Shown: positions 48,301 through 58,642, counted from the first letter of the stretch. The stretch: DNA of 64,000 nt from Turritopsis dohrnii (GCA_027922465.2 BQMF02000029.1:930001-994000), one strand, 5' to 3'. The notes: generated by a model from the sequence alone, not told the origin. Numbers and translations are program-made.

Positions 48301-51300
48301 TACTAAAAAAGATTTCAATTCATAACAGTGACAGACAGTGGCGGCAAGCTCTCCTTTGCAAACTTCATAACTGTGGAGCCATTTTGAAATAAATAAATTA
48401 AAGGACAGCCAGTTCGTTACCAAAACAAATCAGTAACTGCTCGTAGGGCATGTTGGAGGGCAAGTCTGTTTTTACTCTCTTTTAATGCTGTATTTATTAA
48501 ATGCGTTTGACTCATGTACTTACGTATATTACTTTATATCTTTTCCAAACGTTTTCCCACCGAAAAGAAGTTAAACTATTTTCACCAATGTAAATAAACA
48601 TCATTCTTTCTGCAGCCATTTTTAAACAACTTCACTTCAACTACACTACTTCACTGGTACACTCTCATAACTATTTGATAACTATAAAAAGAAATGCATA
48701 AAATCAACACACGTTTCTATCGTAAAAATATACTTTCTTCCACTTGTTCCTCGTTTGGTTTTCCTTCTGAAGAAACGTATACCTTATCGGGGAAAAAAAA
48801 ATCGGGATTTATTTTAGTCGGGGAAAATTTTGGTCGGGGAAAAATTTAGTCACCTCGAGAAATTTTAGTCACTTTTCCCCGACCAAAATTTCGAAATTAG
48901 TCGCTTTTCCCCGACTAAAATTTCGAAATTAGTCGCTTTTCCCTGACTAAAATTTCTAAATAAGTCACTTTTCCCTGACCAAAATTTGCAATACAAGTAG
49001 AAAATGGAACACAATTTTTGTCAACACTTTCAATTTGAACTATAAATTATATTACAAAATAACTAATTAAGAGTTCAATCTAATACAATAACAGTTTTTG
49101 AGGTTTGATCGTCATTATTTTCATCACTGACATCCATATTGCTTTCACAAACATCAATTATATCTTCACTGACATCCATTTTATTTTCACTGACATCAAT
49201 TTTGTTTCCCTTAATCGTAACAAAAAAATCTGTATCGTCCTCATTGACTGATTCAACTTCATTCGATTCCCCTTCCTTTGCTTGACCGTCATAATTCCAG
49301 TCGAAAATCGATAGATAGACTCTACTTGAGATTATCAAAAATCGGGGAAAAGTTTCGGTCGGGGACTAAAAAATCGGGGAAATGTTTTGGAAGGGAGTAA
49401 AAAAACCGGGGAAAATTTTTGGACGGGGAAATGAAAAATCGGGTGAAATTTTTGGACGGGTGTTGAAAAGTCGGGGGAAAATTTGGTCGGGGAAAATTTT
49501 AGTCACTAGCCCAAAAAATTAGTCACTTACCCCCGACTTTTTTTTCCCCGATAAGGTATATATAAAAAAAAACATCTATTCAAAAACTCACCTACGCATA
49601 TGTGGTACCTGTTCTTTTATCTTATTATACTAATTCGCTTTGTGCATCCCACTTTTATTTTAGAGAGTGTTGTGTTTTTTTATAATGAAAACAGTTATTA
49701 ACGAACTATTTTTTTGGAAATCGTCAACCAATCAAAATGGCGAAAAAAGAATTTCTTTCGTTTTGATTGGTTTAAAAATTTAGACGTCACACTTAGATTA
49801 CGTAAAATTAAAAAAAGTGTCTGTCGCCTCTATGTGGTTTTACGACGAAAAGGGGAAAAATAAGGTTTTGACCGTGAAAAAAAAAGTAAATATGTCACTC
49901 TCTAAAATAAAAGTGGGATGCACAATCGCGAATTAGTATAATAAGATAAACGATATGTCCGTAAGAAAACCATCCCATACATTTTTTCGATCAGTTTTTT
50001 GAGCTCTACAACATGGGCAAACTTATTATTGCTAAGTCCTATATTTTTTTCGTGAACTCAACGCAAGCTGAACATAGGTGACGAGCGACGCCGCCTTTGT
50101 GACTAGTATAATTAAATTTATCCGCTGATCTTTTAATTAATTTCAGTTTCACTCGGAGTTTCCCCTCCAAAAATAATTAAAAATTATTAAACAATTAAAA
50201 ACGTTTCACAAGAAAAATCCTGGTATTTGTAAATTGCACTTAAGGGAATGGTTTTATTTTAGTTGTTGAAGTGTCGAGTTCTTCTCACTTTCCAATATCG
50301 TCATCCCTTCACAGCTCTGCCAAAACCGAAAGAATATCATCGGTCATACCAATAGCGGGTAAGATCATTGAAATTTGAGGGTTCCCAAATCAGTCGAATT
50401 TTTGTCTAACCTTTTGCTATTTTGTTTAAACTTATGTTTGAAAATCTAGAAAAACACTTTTTAAATTTTTGTAAATGCTCTCTTCGTTTAAAAGTTATTA
50501 ATTCTTTTAAATGCTAAAAAATAAGATGTTTTTCAATTATAATATAGTTAAAACAGATGGTCATTATGAATGATAAAATGACATCATGTCGTGCAGAAAA
50601 AATATTTTACAGGAAGAAAGTTTGTTATGGTAACTCCACTCCATCAAAAATACTTATTAATTAGTTGTTTCGTCTATGCCGCTTTTGTTTTTCTCATTCA
50701 CGCAGTATTTTCTAATTCGCTTGCAATAGTGCCCTAACTATTCTCAATTCTCAGGAATATTGTGATCTACATATTCTGCAAAACTCATGCTTGTGAGGGT
50801 TGGTCCATAATCAGTTTAACTTCTTTAATAATCTATTTACAAGCTGTGTAACCAGATATACAGTCTAACGATTGAAATTTCAATGTAGCATGCAAGAATA
50901 TTGCAAATCTTGTGTAGCTAACGATCTTATGCTAATTTTGTTTCGTTTTATAATAGTTCAAATATCTCCAAGTTATTCATTATTTACGACTTCAATTCTG
51001 CAAAGCTTATCGAAAGCAGGTACATGTTAATCACAATTTACAAGATCACTCAAGGTTTGTGTCTAAATGTCAATTCAATTATAGGACTAGATACAGTTGC
51101 TAAGTCACGCATTAGCGCATCACCGTCCCTCTCTTCTTTTATGAAAAAAACAATACAGACACCACCAATTAAGAAAGCATTTTCTAAACGAGGTAATGTT
51201 ATATAAATTTATTTGCTTTCCGTATTGCCAAATATAAATTCTTTGCTAATTTCATGTTAAAACCATGTTTTGTTTATTTTTGTGATACTTTAGAAGTCTG

Positions 51301-51788
51301 TAATTATGTTGGTATTTTCATAACCATACGGTTTCAAAAAGCATGATTTTCTAAAACTATAAAATACTAACTGATATACCAAATAGAATATAGCCTTTAC
51401 ATTTACTTTATAAGCCATTTGAAAGGAAAACAGCTTACAAAATCATGTTTATCTAATTAGGATTAAACTAAATAGTGACAGGTAATTGGTGAACTATTTA
51501 AAGTGTGTTATGATTTTGTTCCTTTTAGTACGACTTAACGGTCGCGTGTACATTTCCTCTGATAAACATGCAAACAAAAGATGGAGTGGGCCTGTTATTC
51601 GTACAGAAAAGCGAGCAATCAATCAATTCGTTTGCATGAACTTGTACTGTGATAAAGAGGCAAAATGTGAAAGTATCAATTATAATTCGGAAACCAAAGA
51701 ATGCGAGCTTTTAGGAACAAAGACTACTGATGGGAAAGGCACTATGGAAAACGCAGCTGGATGGAAGTACTATGAAACAATGGAATAA
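26393..51788 (+). CDS. Secreted or surface protein with two C-type lectin domains, Ser/Thr stalk and PAN-like domain
   Basis: Ten exons: 26393-26602, 27180-27317, 29061-29264, 29494-29631, 29844-29899, 30186-30266, 50263-50358, 50957-51019, 51085-51192 and 51529-51788. All junctions are phase 1 with AG/GT signals. Exons 1-2 form lectin domain 1 (CYIY, WEDAKTEC, FWIGLSG, WTNW, EPG, GKCIEY, FVCEN). Exons 3-4 form domain 2 (CYIYLDKKRTWDESEEEC, FWIGIKW, WTPWN, EPT, GQCVRF, FAVCKN). The canonical EPN and WND calcium/sugar motifs are altered in both, so mannose-type binding is doubtful. Exons 5-9 are short and Ser/Thr-rich, like a mucin stalk. Exon 10 has cysteines spaced FVCMNLYC...CESINYN...CELLG, as in PAN/apple domains, and ends at TAA. 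A leader exon is missing. The 20-kb intron 6 could mean two adjacent genes; uniform phase and stalk composition favour one. Confidence 0.6.
29061..29631 (+). CDS. C-type lectin-like domain 2 (two exons)
   Basis: It has the same two-exon architecture as domain 1: CKESGECYIY, WDESEEEC, FWIGIKW, then WTPWNIGEP, SDHDC and FAVC. An intragenic duplication of the whole domain is the simplest origin. Confidence 0.85.
30400..32089 (-). mobile_element. Cluster of tandem Helitrons (four partial or complete copies)
   Basis: Copies on the minus strand: the 5' part of one copy at 30400-30524, a 5'-truncated copy at 30525-30719, a complete copy at 30720-31206 (487 bp) and a complete copy at 31207-32089 (883 bp). 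Perfect CTAG-to-TC junctions occur at 30524/30525 and 31206/31207. The right tip is preceded by A on the minus strand. The longer copy has a different interior that recurs at 44225-45708. Confidence 0.85.
32090..32223 (-). mobile_element. Helitron fragment split by the repeat array (left part)
   Basis: The sequence from AAACGGCTCGTACAACTTGT matches 31272-31404 and resumes at 40485-40690, so the array inserted into this Helitron fragment. Confidence 0.75.
32224..32321 (+). repeat. Two 49-bp tandem repeats each with a hairpin
   Basis: Both copies carry GTATTCCTGCGTAAGCAAGG, where GTATTCCT pairs with AGGAATAC, followed by TTTGAAACCGTTCGTG. Confidence 0.85.
34895..35697. mobile_element. About 800-bp insertion unique to array unit 2
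   Basis: Unit 2 is longer than the others because of this block. It has the inverted motif ACGGTAGCAGC near its left end and GCTGCTACCGT at its right end. A purine-rich GGAGTAGGAGGAGG stretch lies near 35625-35660. Probably a TIR element. Confidence 0.6.
40485..40690 (-). mobile_element. Helitron fragment split by the repeat array (right part)
   Basis: From AACTTTTGTTTTAAAAAAAG onward it matches 31403-31612, continuing the fragment that stops at 32223. Confidence 0.7.
40902..41235 (+). pseudogene. SAP-domain protein fragment
   Basis: ATG at 40902 opens MSVEELKKCLKLRARKVTG, then RKQELVTRVF, a good SAP DNA-binding motif. One frame over, TEIEKELKMEYQHKL and EGIKFWPMILYPDI follow (to 41235). 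In my recollection such a combination heads large SAP/SWIM/YqaJ-type proteins in cnidarian genomes, often of mobile origin. The frame change near 41005 and loss of the rest make this a remnant. Confidence 0.55.
41236..42028. other. Non-coding, possibly further decayed SAP-family sequence
   Basis: Short frames at 41326-41562 contain no motif I recognise; the rest is AT-rich. Confidence 0.3.
42029..42241. mobile_element. 213-bp MITE with 27-bp inverted repeats
   Basis: TAGTGCGTTCACTCTAACTT and its complement bound the element, extending through GGATAAT, with TA duplications outside. Confidence 0.85.
42242..44224. other. No supported feature
   Basis: AT-rich intronic sequence without coding signal or obvious repeats. 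The GGTTTGGACAGT string near 44165 is the reverse of the array unit start and may be a scrap of that repeat. Confidence 0.4.
44225..45708 (-). mobile_element. Tandem pair of Helitrons
   Basis: A partial copy at 44225-44691 abuts a complete copy at 44692-45708 (1017 bp) through a CTAG/TC junction. The tip at 45708 is preceded by A on the minus strand. The interiors resemble the 883-bp copy at 31207-32089, and the shared microsatellite (AAAC)n is present. Confidence 0.85.
46139..47150. repeat. Eight-copy 128-bp minisatellite
   Basis: The GACAGTCATTTTGTC block (first copy GACGGTC) recurs at 46139, 46267, 46395, 46523, 46651, 46790, 46929 and 47057. Spacing is 128 bp, except two 139-bp units that carry an identical 11-bp insertion. 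Apparent reading frames in it are repeat artefacts. Confidence 0.9.
47151..48779. other. No supported feature
   Basis: AT-rich intronic sequence without structure I can name. Confidence 0.4.
48780..49558. mobile_element. 779-bp TIR element made of TCGGGGAAAA-type repeats
   Basis: TACCTTATCGGGGAAAA and its complement form the ends, with TA duplications at 48778 and 49559. Dozens of TCGGGGAAAATTTTGGTC-like motifs occupy both arms in opposite orientation. The centre holds an 87-residue minus-strand frame (49075-49338) with repeated MDVSE-type units, probably a by-product of local repeats. Confidence 0.75.
49620..50106 (+). mobile_element. Composite Helitron with an inverted internal 5' end
   Basis: It starts TCTTATTATACTAATTCGC after an A, and ends with CTAG followed by T at 50107. 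The first 50 bases recur in inverted orientation ending at 49946, giving a terminal-inverted-repeat look to the left 327 bp. The right 160 bp match the 3' end of the other Helitrons, including the GCGACGCCGCC block. Confidence 0.75.
50263..51788 (+). CDS. Stalk exons and PAN/apple-like terminal domain of the lectin gene
   Basis: Exons 50263-50358, 50957-51019 and 51085-51192 encode Ser-rich segments such as VEVSSSSHFPISSS. Exon 51529-51788 encodes about 85 residues with the cysteine pattern of PAN domains and ends at TAA. There is no transmembrane segment after it, so the product is likely secreted. If the long intron is not spliced, this would be a separate gene with an unseen start. Confidence 0.6.
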
Positions 51789-53160
51789 CGATACAAAACA
51801 ATACCGAATTATTATTGACTTTCTTCGGATTAGCTACAAAAAAGTAAAAGGATTAGATGCTTGTTTTTGTTTTCGTGACGATTTTATCATGGAAACAAAA
51901 CCATTTTCTGAAAAAGTAGAGATGAATAGAAAAATGGAAAGATATGGCGCCGCACATGGTGAGATGGGGTGTTCCCTAAAACTACGACGATCAAAGAAAA
52001 AGCTCTAACCACAGCAGGCAACATGAAGTCGCAAAGAGGTCGTTATAACATCTTAATATGACTTGTGAAAACGTCATGATGGGGTCTGCTTCAGGTCATG
52101 GATAAAATCAACGGCGACGACATTATTCAGACGTCATGAAGACGTAACGATGACTTCAATTTCCAAGTTTAAGACGTTCGAGACGTTTATGGTGACTTCG
52201 ATTGAACCTGTCGTGATTGGAATAATAAAACGAAGGAAACAGGAAAGACATAAAAAAGTTACTTAAATAAGCATGTTGACAGTTACTGAAAATAAATGAC
52301 TTAGCGAAATAAATTATCAAAATAAATAACATAGATCAAATGTACAACAATTCCAGTGTGAATATACTTCAACGACTGCAATTTTAACTGGATTTCATGC
52401 TTTAAATGCCAACTTGAAGCTGTTCTGTTTTTTGAACACACCCAATCTTTGCAAAATAAATTCTTATTTCGGTGAACGGCAAGTCAGACTTTAGATTTTG
52501 TAAAATTCAATTAAATGATCGAATATTCGTTACTTTAGATTTAAAGATAAGATATTTACCAGAAAACGCGTCCAATATGTTTTGCCCATACATGCTGAAT
52601 TCTTCAACACTTCGTGAGTTGTAATACTAGAAGAAACAATTTGTATTTTCCAGCTCTTTGAACTTTCAAAAGGTTTAAAAGTTAGTTTAAGCTATTAAAA
52701 CGTAAGTAGGATATTTCTAACTGTTTCACGAACGTTCTTTCCACCTTCGTATGAAACCTTGCTAATCTGAAGGCAAAAAAAAAAGAAGTGCACAAATATG
52801 TTAATGCAAAAGTATTCATTTCACCACAAATTAAAACGAAAATAAAGACAATGTGCCTCCATGTTTTAGAATATGTGGACAACTGCTGCATAGGTATGGA
52901 GCACTGTATGCTAACTTTATATTTTCGAAGCTGCTAGTTCGCTTGAAATGTGTATACAAAACCCTTCCAATGCAGATTACAACAGAGAATTGATGGAGTG
53001 AATATAAATGGTCATTAGCTAATAGAGTTTCACCTCTGCAGCACAACTTGGCTCAGGTTGAACGGAATAAAAAAGAAAGGGCATTTTTATAATAATAGAC
53101 CAACCTAGGTAGTGGATATGTATATGCATGAATGCTCCACATCTCGAATAAATTGCAGCA
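51789..53160. other. 3' flank of the lectin gene, no further feature
   Basis: A possible AATAAA lies near 52223. Short frames at 51730-52008 and on the minus strand at 52682-53046 lack motifs. Confidence 0.4.
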
Positions 53161-53465
53161 ATTTTTGTAGGTAACAATGGTGCACCTCCCTCAGGTAGAA
53201 ATATTGTAGTTTATCCAAGAGATCAGCCCTTGCGTAATATTGCCTACACATCTGCAAACATTGGCTCCATGATGTATCCAATGATTTTTCCTCCAGGTGA
53301 TCCAGGATGGAATCCAAACATGAATCACGTACAACTGAAAGGCGGAACAAAATTACACAATTGCAGTATTATATCTATCGCAGTGCCATTACACGTGAAA
53401 TTCTGCTTTACATTTAGCTGGAAAACTATTACAACAGTTTGTTGTTGACAGCTATGAGTGGATTG
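53161..53465 (+). pseudogene. Helitron replicase N-terminal fragment
   Basis: The frame includes RNIVVYPRDQ, RNIAYTSANIGSMMYPMIFP and GDPGWNPNM. After a frame change it reads YYIYRSAITRE and LAGKLLQQFVVDSYEW. These follow the order of the Helitron-like N domain that precedes Rep. It is short and frameshifted, with no Rep or helicase part. Confidence 0.65.
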
Positions 53466-53589
53466 CTATGGTGACAGGCTGTGAAGATGGCTGCTCATGA
53501 TGGCGGATGTTTCTGTGAATCTCCCGAAAACCCAGAATTGGAAGATTATGAAGATTCAAAGAACGTAGAACATCCTGAAAACACAATTT

Positions 53590-54019
53590 GAAAGAAAGGG
53601 TGAAAGAAATGATTGTAAGGATACAAAAAGCCGATCTGGAATCTATAGCCATGCACTGCACAGAACACTCTTCTGATGAGGTAAATATTGTTGTTAGAAA
53701 AATGCTTGATGAAGGAAAATTAAGAGCTATACACAGACTTGGTACGACAAGTTATTGTCTTGTTTAGACAAACGATGAAGTGAGCAATACTAAACGGCAA
53801 CAACATTTGAGAGAGTGTTTTAAAAAATGAACTTCAAAGTTCTAAAAGTTTCTCAGAGCTTATTGAAATTATAAAAATGATTACAGATCTGAAAGAATTT
53901 GTTGCTTATGAAATGAACAAAATGGGTAATCTGGTCAACGATACTCTTGTGAAGCAACTTAAAGACGAAAATTTGTTTTTAAAACAAGAATTACAGAAAT
54001 TACAAACTTTAATTAGATA
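53590..54019 (+). pseudogene. LINE ORF1 leader and coiled coil
   Basis: The frame MIVRIQKADLESIA through RKMLDEGKLRAIHRLG is helical and charged. A later segment, ELIEIIKMITDLKEF, is followed by a leucine-spaced coiled coil. This is the kind of oligomerisation region seen at the start of ORF1 proteins. Stops at about 53768 and 53828 break it. Confidence 0.5.
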
Positions 54020-54299
54020 AGCTTTATATAATGGCGACCGAACGACCAACAATGGAAACGAGTATTGGAAACACGTCACTAAAGGTCCTCAGGGAAAAAC
54101 TGAAGACACCATTGAGAAGAGCTTCATTCATGAAAACCGATTTAATGTACTAACAAACGAAGTGACGCAAGTGTTATAGTTAACGAGTATCAGAAAAATC
54201 AGCAAATCCGCGAAGAAAGCCCTAAAAACGTGTGCCTCACGAAATCGAGCAATCAATCACGACCGTAAGTAGTTGTAAACAGGTTCCTAGAAAGACAAG

Positions 54300-55503
54300 A
54301 CACATTTTCAAGAGAAAACGCAAAACAAAATCCTCTTGCTGAAAAACGAAAAATTGCAATTTTCGGCGACAGTATTCCGAAGGGAATAAGACGATTTGAA
54401 TTTAACAGATACGGTGTGTTTCGTAATGTTGGAAATGGAAATTTTAAAGTTGTTTTTTTAAATGAATATATCGAATTTTAAAATAATTTTTACATCAATG
54501 GAAAGCCATTTTCAAGCTCTTTCGGCTATTATATTTTTGTGAAAAATGAAAAAGTGGGTTTTGAAAAAATAAGGAAAATGTCATCGAAAAATGTAATTAA
54601 ATTTTTAATGGTCGATTAACACGTAGTTTAATTACATCGTGCTTATTGTTTCAAAACACTGAATCCATTCAAATTTTGTATTAATTTTATTTTTGCGTTG
54701 AGACCCCCAAATTGATATTTTAAAACATAAAAGTTTAACGTTTTTTGTGAACACACAGCCCAAATTGCTGTCATTGTTTCAAAAAATCTTTTCTTTTCAT
54801 TCACATCTTAATCGACCATTAAAAATTTAATGACATTTTTCCAAGATATTTTCCTTATTTTTTCATAAACCACTTTTTCATTTTTCACAAAAAAACATGC
54901 TATCCGGAAGAACTTCAAAATGGCTTTCAAACGGTGTAAAAATTATTTTGAAATTCAGTATATTCATTTAAAAAAACAGCTTTAAAATTTCCATTTCCAA
55001 CATTACAAAACACACTGTACATAAGAAATGGAATTGCGACTTTTAAAACATTCCCTGGTTGCACATCAACTGAATTATAACATTATGTCGAACCCGCTCT
55101 TGCTGAACGTCCATTTCATTCCGTTGTGATTCACGTAAGTGTTAATGATGTATTAAATGCTAGGGCGGAAGATGACGTGGCCGAGGAAATCCCAAGAAAA
55201 ATAAAGAACATTGCAGAGAGATTTAAATTCCATGGTGTAATAGACGTTTTCATATCCGGTCTGGTTTACTCGAAAAGGTTGAATGTGCGTTCTGTAACAG
55301 CTACAAATACGGCCATTCAAAAGATGTGCGAAGAAAATGGTTTTTTATTTATAAACAGCGACAAAATAACAGGTAAAAATTTGTACCGACACGACCTTCA
55401 TCTTCTTGAATCTGGAAAATGTCTACTTGCAAACAATTTTATTAATTCATTGAATAATTTTTCATATTTTCGGAAACCGAATGTTCTGCAGCTGTCGGAG
55501 TAA
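54300..55503 (+). pseudogene. LINE ORF1 SGNH-type esterase, split by an insertion
   Basis: Before the insertion the frame reads KIAIFGDSIPKGIRRFE, with the GDS nucleophile block of SGNH hydrolases. It resumes after 55018 with IRNGIATFKTFPG, then HVSVNDV (block III Asn), and YRHDLHLLESG with a D-x2-H catalytic pair. An esterase in ORF1 is a known feature of CR1-type LINEs. A stop near 55078 and the insertion inactivate it. Confidence 0.75.
54412..55019. mobile_element. About 610-bp element with roughly 190-bp inverted repeats
   Basis: The ends GGTGTGTTTCGTAATGTTGG and the complement of the right end match for about 190 bp with scattered differences. TA flanks both sides. Removing it with one TA restores the esterase reading frame exactly, so the target is certain. 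Confidence 0.85.
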
Positions 55504-55547
55504 ACAATGAGAGCATTCAGCTGAATTGTTCTGCGGAACTGCAAAGA

Positions 55548-56351
55548 TTGCACAACACAAAACTTAAAAATAAACAGAATCCTTTGTTGGGCTACCTTAA
55601 CATTAACAGTCTGAGATATAAAATAAATGATTTGAAGGAAATTATGAAATACATACCTTTAGAACACTTGGTGATAGGGGAAACAAAACTAGACGAAAGC
55701 TTCCCTAATTTACAATTTGCTTTAGAAGGATACGAAATTAGAGCTAGAAGGGATAGAAATTCCCAAGGGGGAGGGATGATTGAATATGTAAAAAAGGGTC
55801 TCATTTGTAAAAGAAAAGTGGAATACGAAACTAAAATAAGCGAATCTATCTGTTCAGAAATAACTATAAACAAAAAGAAATGGCTGTGCTTAAGCATCTA
55901 TAGGCCCCCTCAGCATTCTAATATCGATACCTTTTTTGAAGAGTTAACAGACTGTATTAATCGTGCAAATGTGAAATACGAAAATTTTGTTATCATGGGA
56001 GACTTCAATATTGATATAAAGAAGAAAGATAATAACTATGGAAAATTATAGAAATTTATAAATTTGTTTAATCTGAAGAATCTGGTAAATGAGTATACTT
56101 GCTTCAGTGGCAGTCATAAATCAGTAATTGATCTGATTCTTACAAATAGGCCGAAACATTTTCAAAACACTATGGTAACAGAGACAGATCTAAGCGATCG
56201 CCATAAAATGATTTCTAGTTTTAGCAAATCCCATTACACACGATTAAAGCCAAAGATAATCCTTTATCGAGACTATAAAAAATTTGATGAGTCCGCTTTT
56301 CTAAAGGATTTGTTGACTGCAACTTTAATAAATCAGTCTAATCAAGTCTAA
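55548..56351 (+). pseudogene. LINE APE-type endonuclease domain
   Basis: The blocks LNINSLRYKI, IGETKLDESF, GGGMIEYV, SIYRPPQ, IMGDFNID and LSDRHKMI appear in the canonical order of APE endonucleases. The catalytic Glu in GETKLD is present; the SDH block reads SDRH. A stop at about 56049 separates GDFNID from the C-terminal part. Confidence 0.85.
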
Positions 56352-56469
56352 AAATCCCAACGCGAACTACGATTTTATAACCAATTCGTTATTAACATTA
56401 ATTGAAAGGCATGCTCCACAGAAGCAAAAATCTATCAGAGGAAATGACTCACCGTTCACGAACAAAACT

Positions 56470-58438
56470 TTGCGCAGAGAAATATATACTAGAAGTAGGC
56501 TTAAAAGTAGGTATAACAAACTTCCCACAAAGGGAAATGAAGATAATTACAAAAAGCAAAGGAATAAGTTTGTATCGCTTCGCAGAAAAGTAGTAAAAGA
56601 TTACTTTTCTAAAATTTGCAAAGAAAATGTAAATACAAATAAAAACTTTTGGAACACCATAAGACCTTTTCTTACAAACAAGGGTTCCATTGAATCAATA
56701 GATATAATGATTGTGAAGGATGATAAGATAATCACCGATGAACGACACTTGTCAGAAATGTTCAACAAATACTACATCAATATTGTCGAAACAACAACTG
56801 GCGTTACGCCTACAGATAGAACTAATAATTTTGAAAGTGCTGAAAGTCACTTAGAACAAATTATAAAAGACTTTGAAGACCACCAAAGCATTAAAATGAT
56901 TAAGGAGAAAGTGGAATCATGTAATTTTAGAAAGACACCTGTCTCGCTATTAGATTCAGCAAAAATTGAAAAACTTTTACAAAACATAAATTCAAAAAAA
57001 GCTACTGGGATTGACAAAATTCCACCAAAACTAGTAAAACTAGCAGCAGGAATTTTAGCACCACCACTGGAAACTGCAATTAAAAACAGTAGCGATCAAA
57101 ATATATTCCCAGCAAACGCAAAGCTAGCGACAGTTATTCCCTTGGACAAAGATACAAGACATAAAAACGAGATGTCAAATTTTCGCCTCATAAGCGTTCT
57201 AAACAGTTTTTCAAAAATATACGAAAAAGTATTAAGCGAATATTTACGAATGCAAATAGAGCCTTTCATGTCAAAATTTGTTGCTGCCTATAGAAAATGC
57301 TATAGTACTCAACATGTACTTATCTGGCTTATTGAAGAGTGGAAGGAAAAATAAGACAGCAATAACTTCGTTGGAGGAATTCTGATGGATCTTTCAAAAG
57401 CCTTTGATTGTGTCCCTCATGACCTGCTTATTGCAAAGCTGGCAACATACGGAGTCGATAAGAATATTTGCCTTTACCTATTGTCATATTTAACAAACAG
57501 GCAATGTGTAAAAGTCAACAATACAAAAAGTGGGTTCCATATTGGGGCCGATTTTGTTTAACATATTTATCAACGACTTATTTTTCTTTATAGAAAATGC
57601 TGTGATTCACAATTTTGCTGATGATAATATTTCTACCTGATCTTATTATTGTTCTAGAAAAGGAATCTAACAATGCAATCAACTGGTTTCACAGGAACAA
57701 AATGATTGTCAACCCTAATAAATTTCAAGCCATTCACATAGATAAAAGGAAAAACGATTTAACTGATAAAACTTTAAACATAGGAGGAAAGCAAATAAAA
57801 ACAGTTTTCTCAGTTAAACTGCTAGGTGTACAAATAGGTGATAAGTTAAATTTTAACTGTCACATTAAAAATATTTCCAGATCAGCATCAAACAGCTGAA
57901 TGCTCTCATGAGTTTTTACGGGTTTCTTAATTATGAAAAGAGGAAAGTTTTTATAAATAGCTTTATTCTGTCTAATTTCAACTACTGCCCTTTAGTATGG
58001 TGTCTCTCCAGTGCAAAATCATTACAACTGATAGAAAGCATTCACAAAAGATCAATTAGATTCCTTTATAATGATAATGAAACTCCATATCCCCTTCTCC
58101 TTCAACAGTCTGAAAGACCAACAATAAAACTCGCAATCGAAAGAAATATTTGTATTGAAATTTTTAAAACTATTAATGATTTAAATCCTGTTTTTATGAA
58201 AGAAATCTTCAAACTAAGAACTACGGATCGAGCAACTAAAGATCAATATAAACTAAATTTAGCAATTCATAAACGCAATCAAGTGACTTTTGGAATAAGG
58301 AGTCTTTCATATTTGGGTCCAAAGATTTGGAACAAATTACCTTATCATGTGAAATCCTCTGCAACTGTCTACGCTTTTAAAAATATCATAAAAATGTGGA
58401 ACTGTCAAAACTTTGAATGTAAAGAATGCCAATTGTAA
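56470..58438 (+). pseudogene. LINE reverse transcriptase and C-terminal region
   Basis: It contains KKATGIDKIPPKL, a degenerate RLISVLNSFSKIYEKV block and [16 protein letters not shown]. The FADD motif (about 57613-57624) is followed by NWFHRNKMIVNPNKF and LLGVQIGDKL. The C-terminal block is FNYCPLVW, IHKRSIRFLY and LGPKIWNKLP. The GVPQGS block is shortened by about ten bases near 57535, shifting the frame; stops occur at about 57352 and after FADD. Confidence 0.85.
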
Positions 58439-58489
58439 TTTCAAATCCTGAATGTCTTGTAGTTATGTGTTGGTATGATTTGCCATTAA

Positions 58490-58519
58490 AATTAAGCAAA
58501 AGCTTTTGCTTAATTTTAA
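58490..58519. repeat. 30-bp perfect palindrome just downstream of the LINE
   Basis: AAAATTAAGCAAAAG is followed directly by its reverse complement with no loop. Confidence 0.9.
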
Positions 58520-58642
58520 ACTTGTTGTTTGTTATTTTCTTTATCATCTTGTAGTTATCTATGCAAGTATTTATACCGTTAAAAGTAATTGTAAATATTT
58601 CAGTCGGGATAGATTAGCTATTTATATGCATATTTATATATA

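Larger units (their letters stand above)
30267..50262. other. 20-kb intron of the lectin gene filled with mobile elements
   Basis: It lies between phase-1 exons 6 and 7. Contents in order: Helitron cluster, Helentron-like array, SAP-domain fragment, MITE, second Helitron cluster, 128-bp satellite, TCGGGG element, composite Helitron. Confidence 0.55.
53590..58440 (+). mobile_element. CR1/L2-like LINE with ORF1 esterase and ORF2 endonuclease-RT (decayed)
   Basis: In order: a leader frame at about 53590-53760, a coiled-coil segment (53843-54019, LKDENLFLKQELQKL), an esterase (54300-55503), an endonuclease (55548-56200) and an RT with C-terminal region (56470-58438). The esterase is interrupted by a 610-bp TIR element. 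Several stops and frameshifts make ORF2 inactive. The 3' end is followed by a 30-bp palindrome. Confidence 0.8.

Noticed and set aside
49075..49338. Acidic repetitive 87-residue minus-strand ORF as a gene
   Set aside because: It lies in the middle of a repeat-built TIR element and its MDVSE units follow local DNA repeats; no start context or homology.
55592..55897. 101-residue minus-strand ORF
   Set aside because: Antisense to the LINE endonuclease domain, which has clear family motifs.
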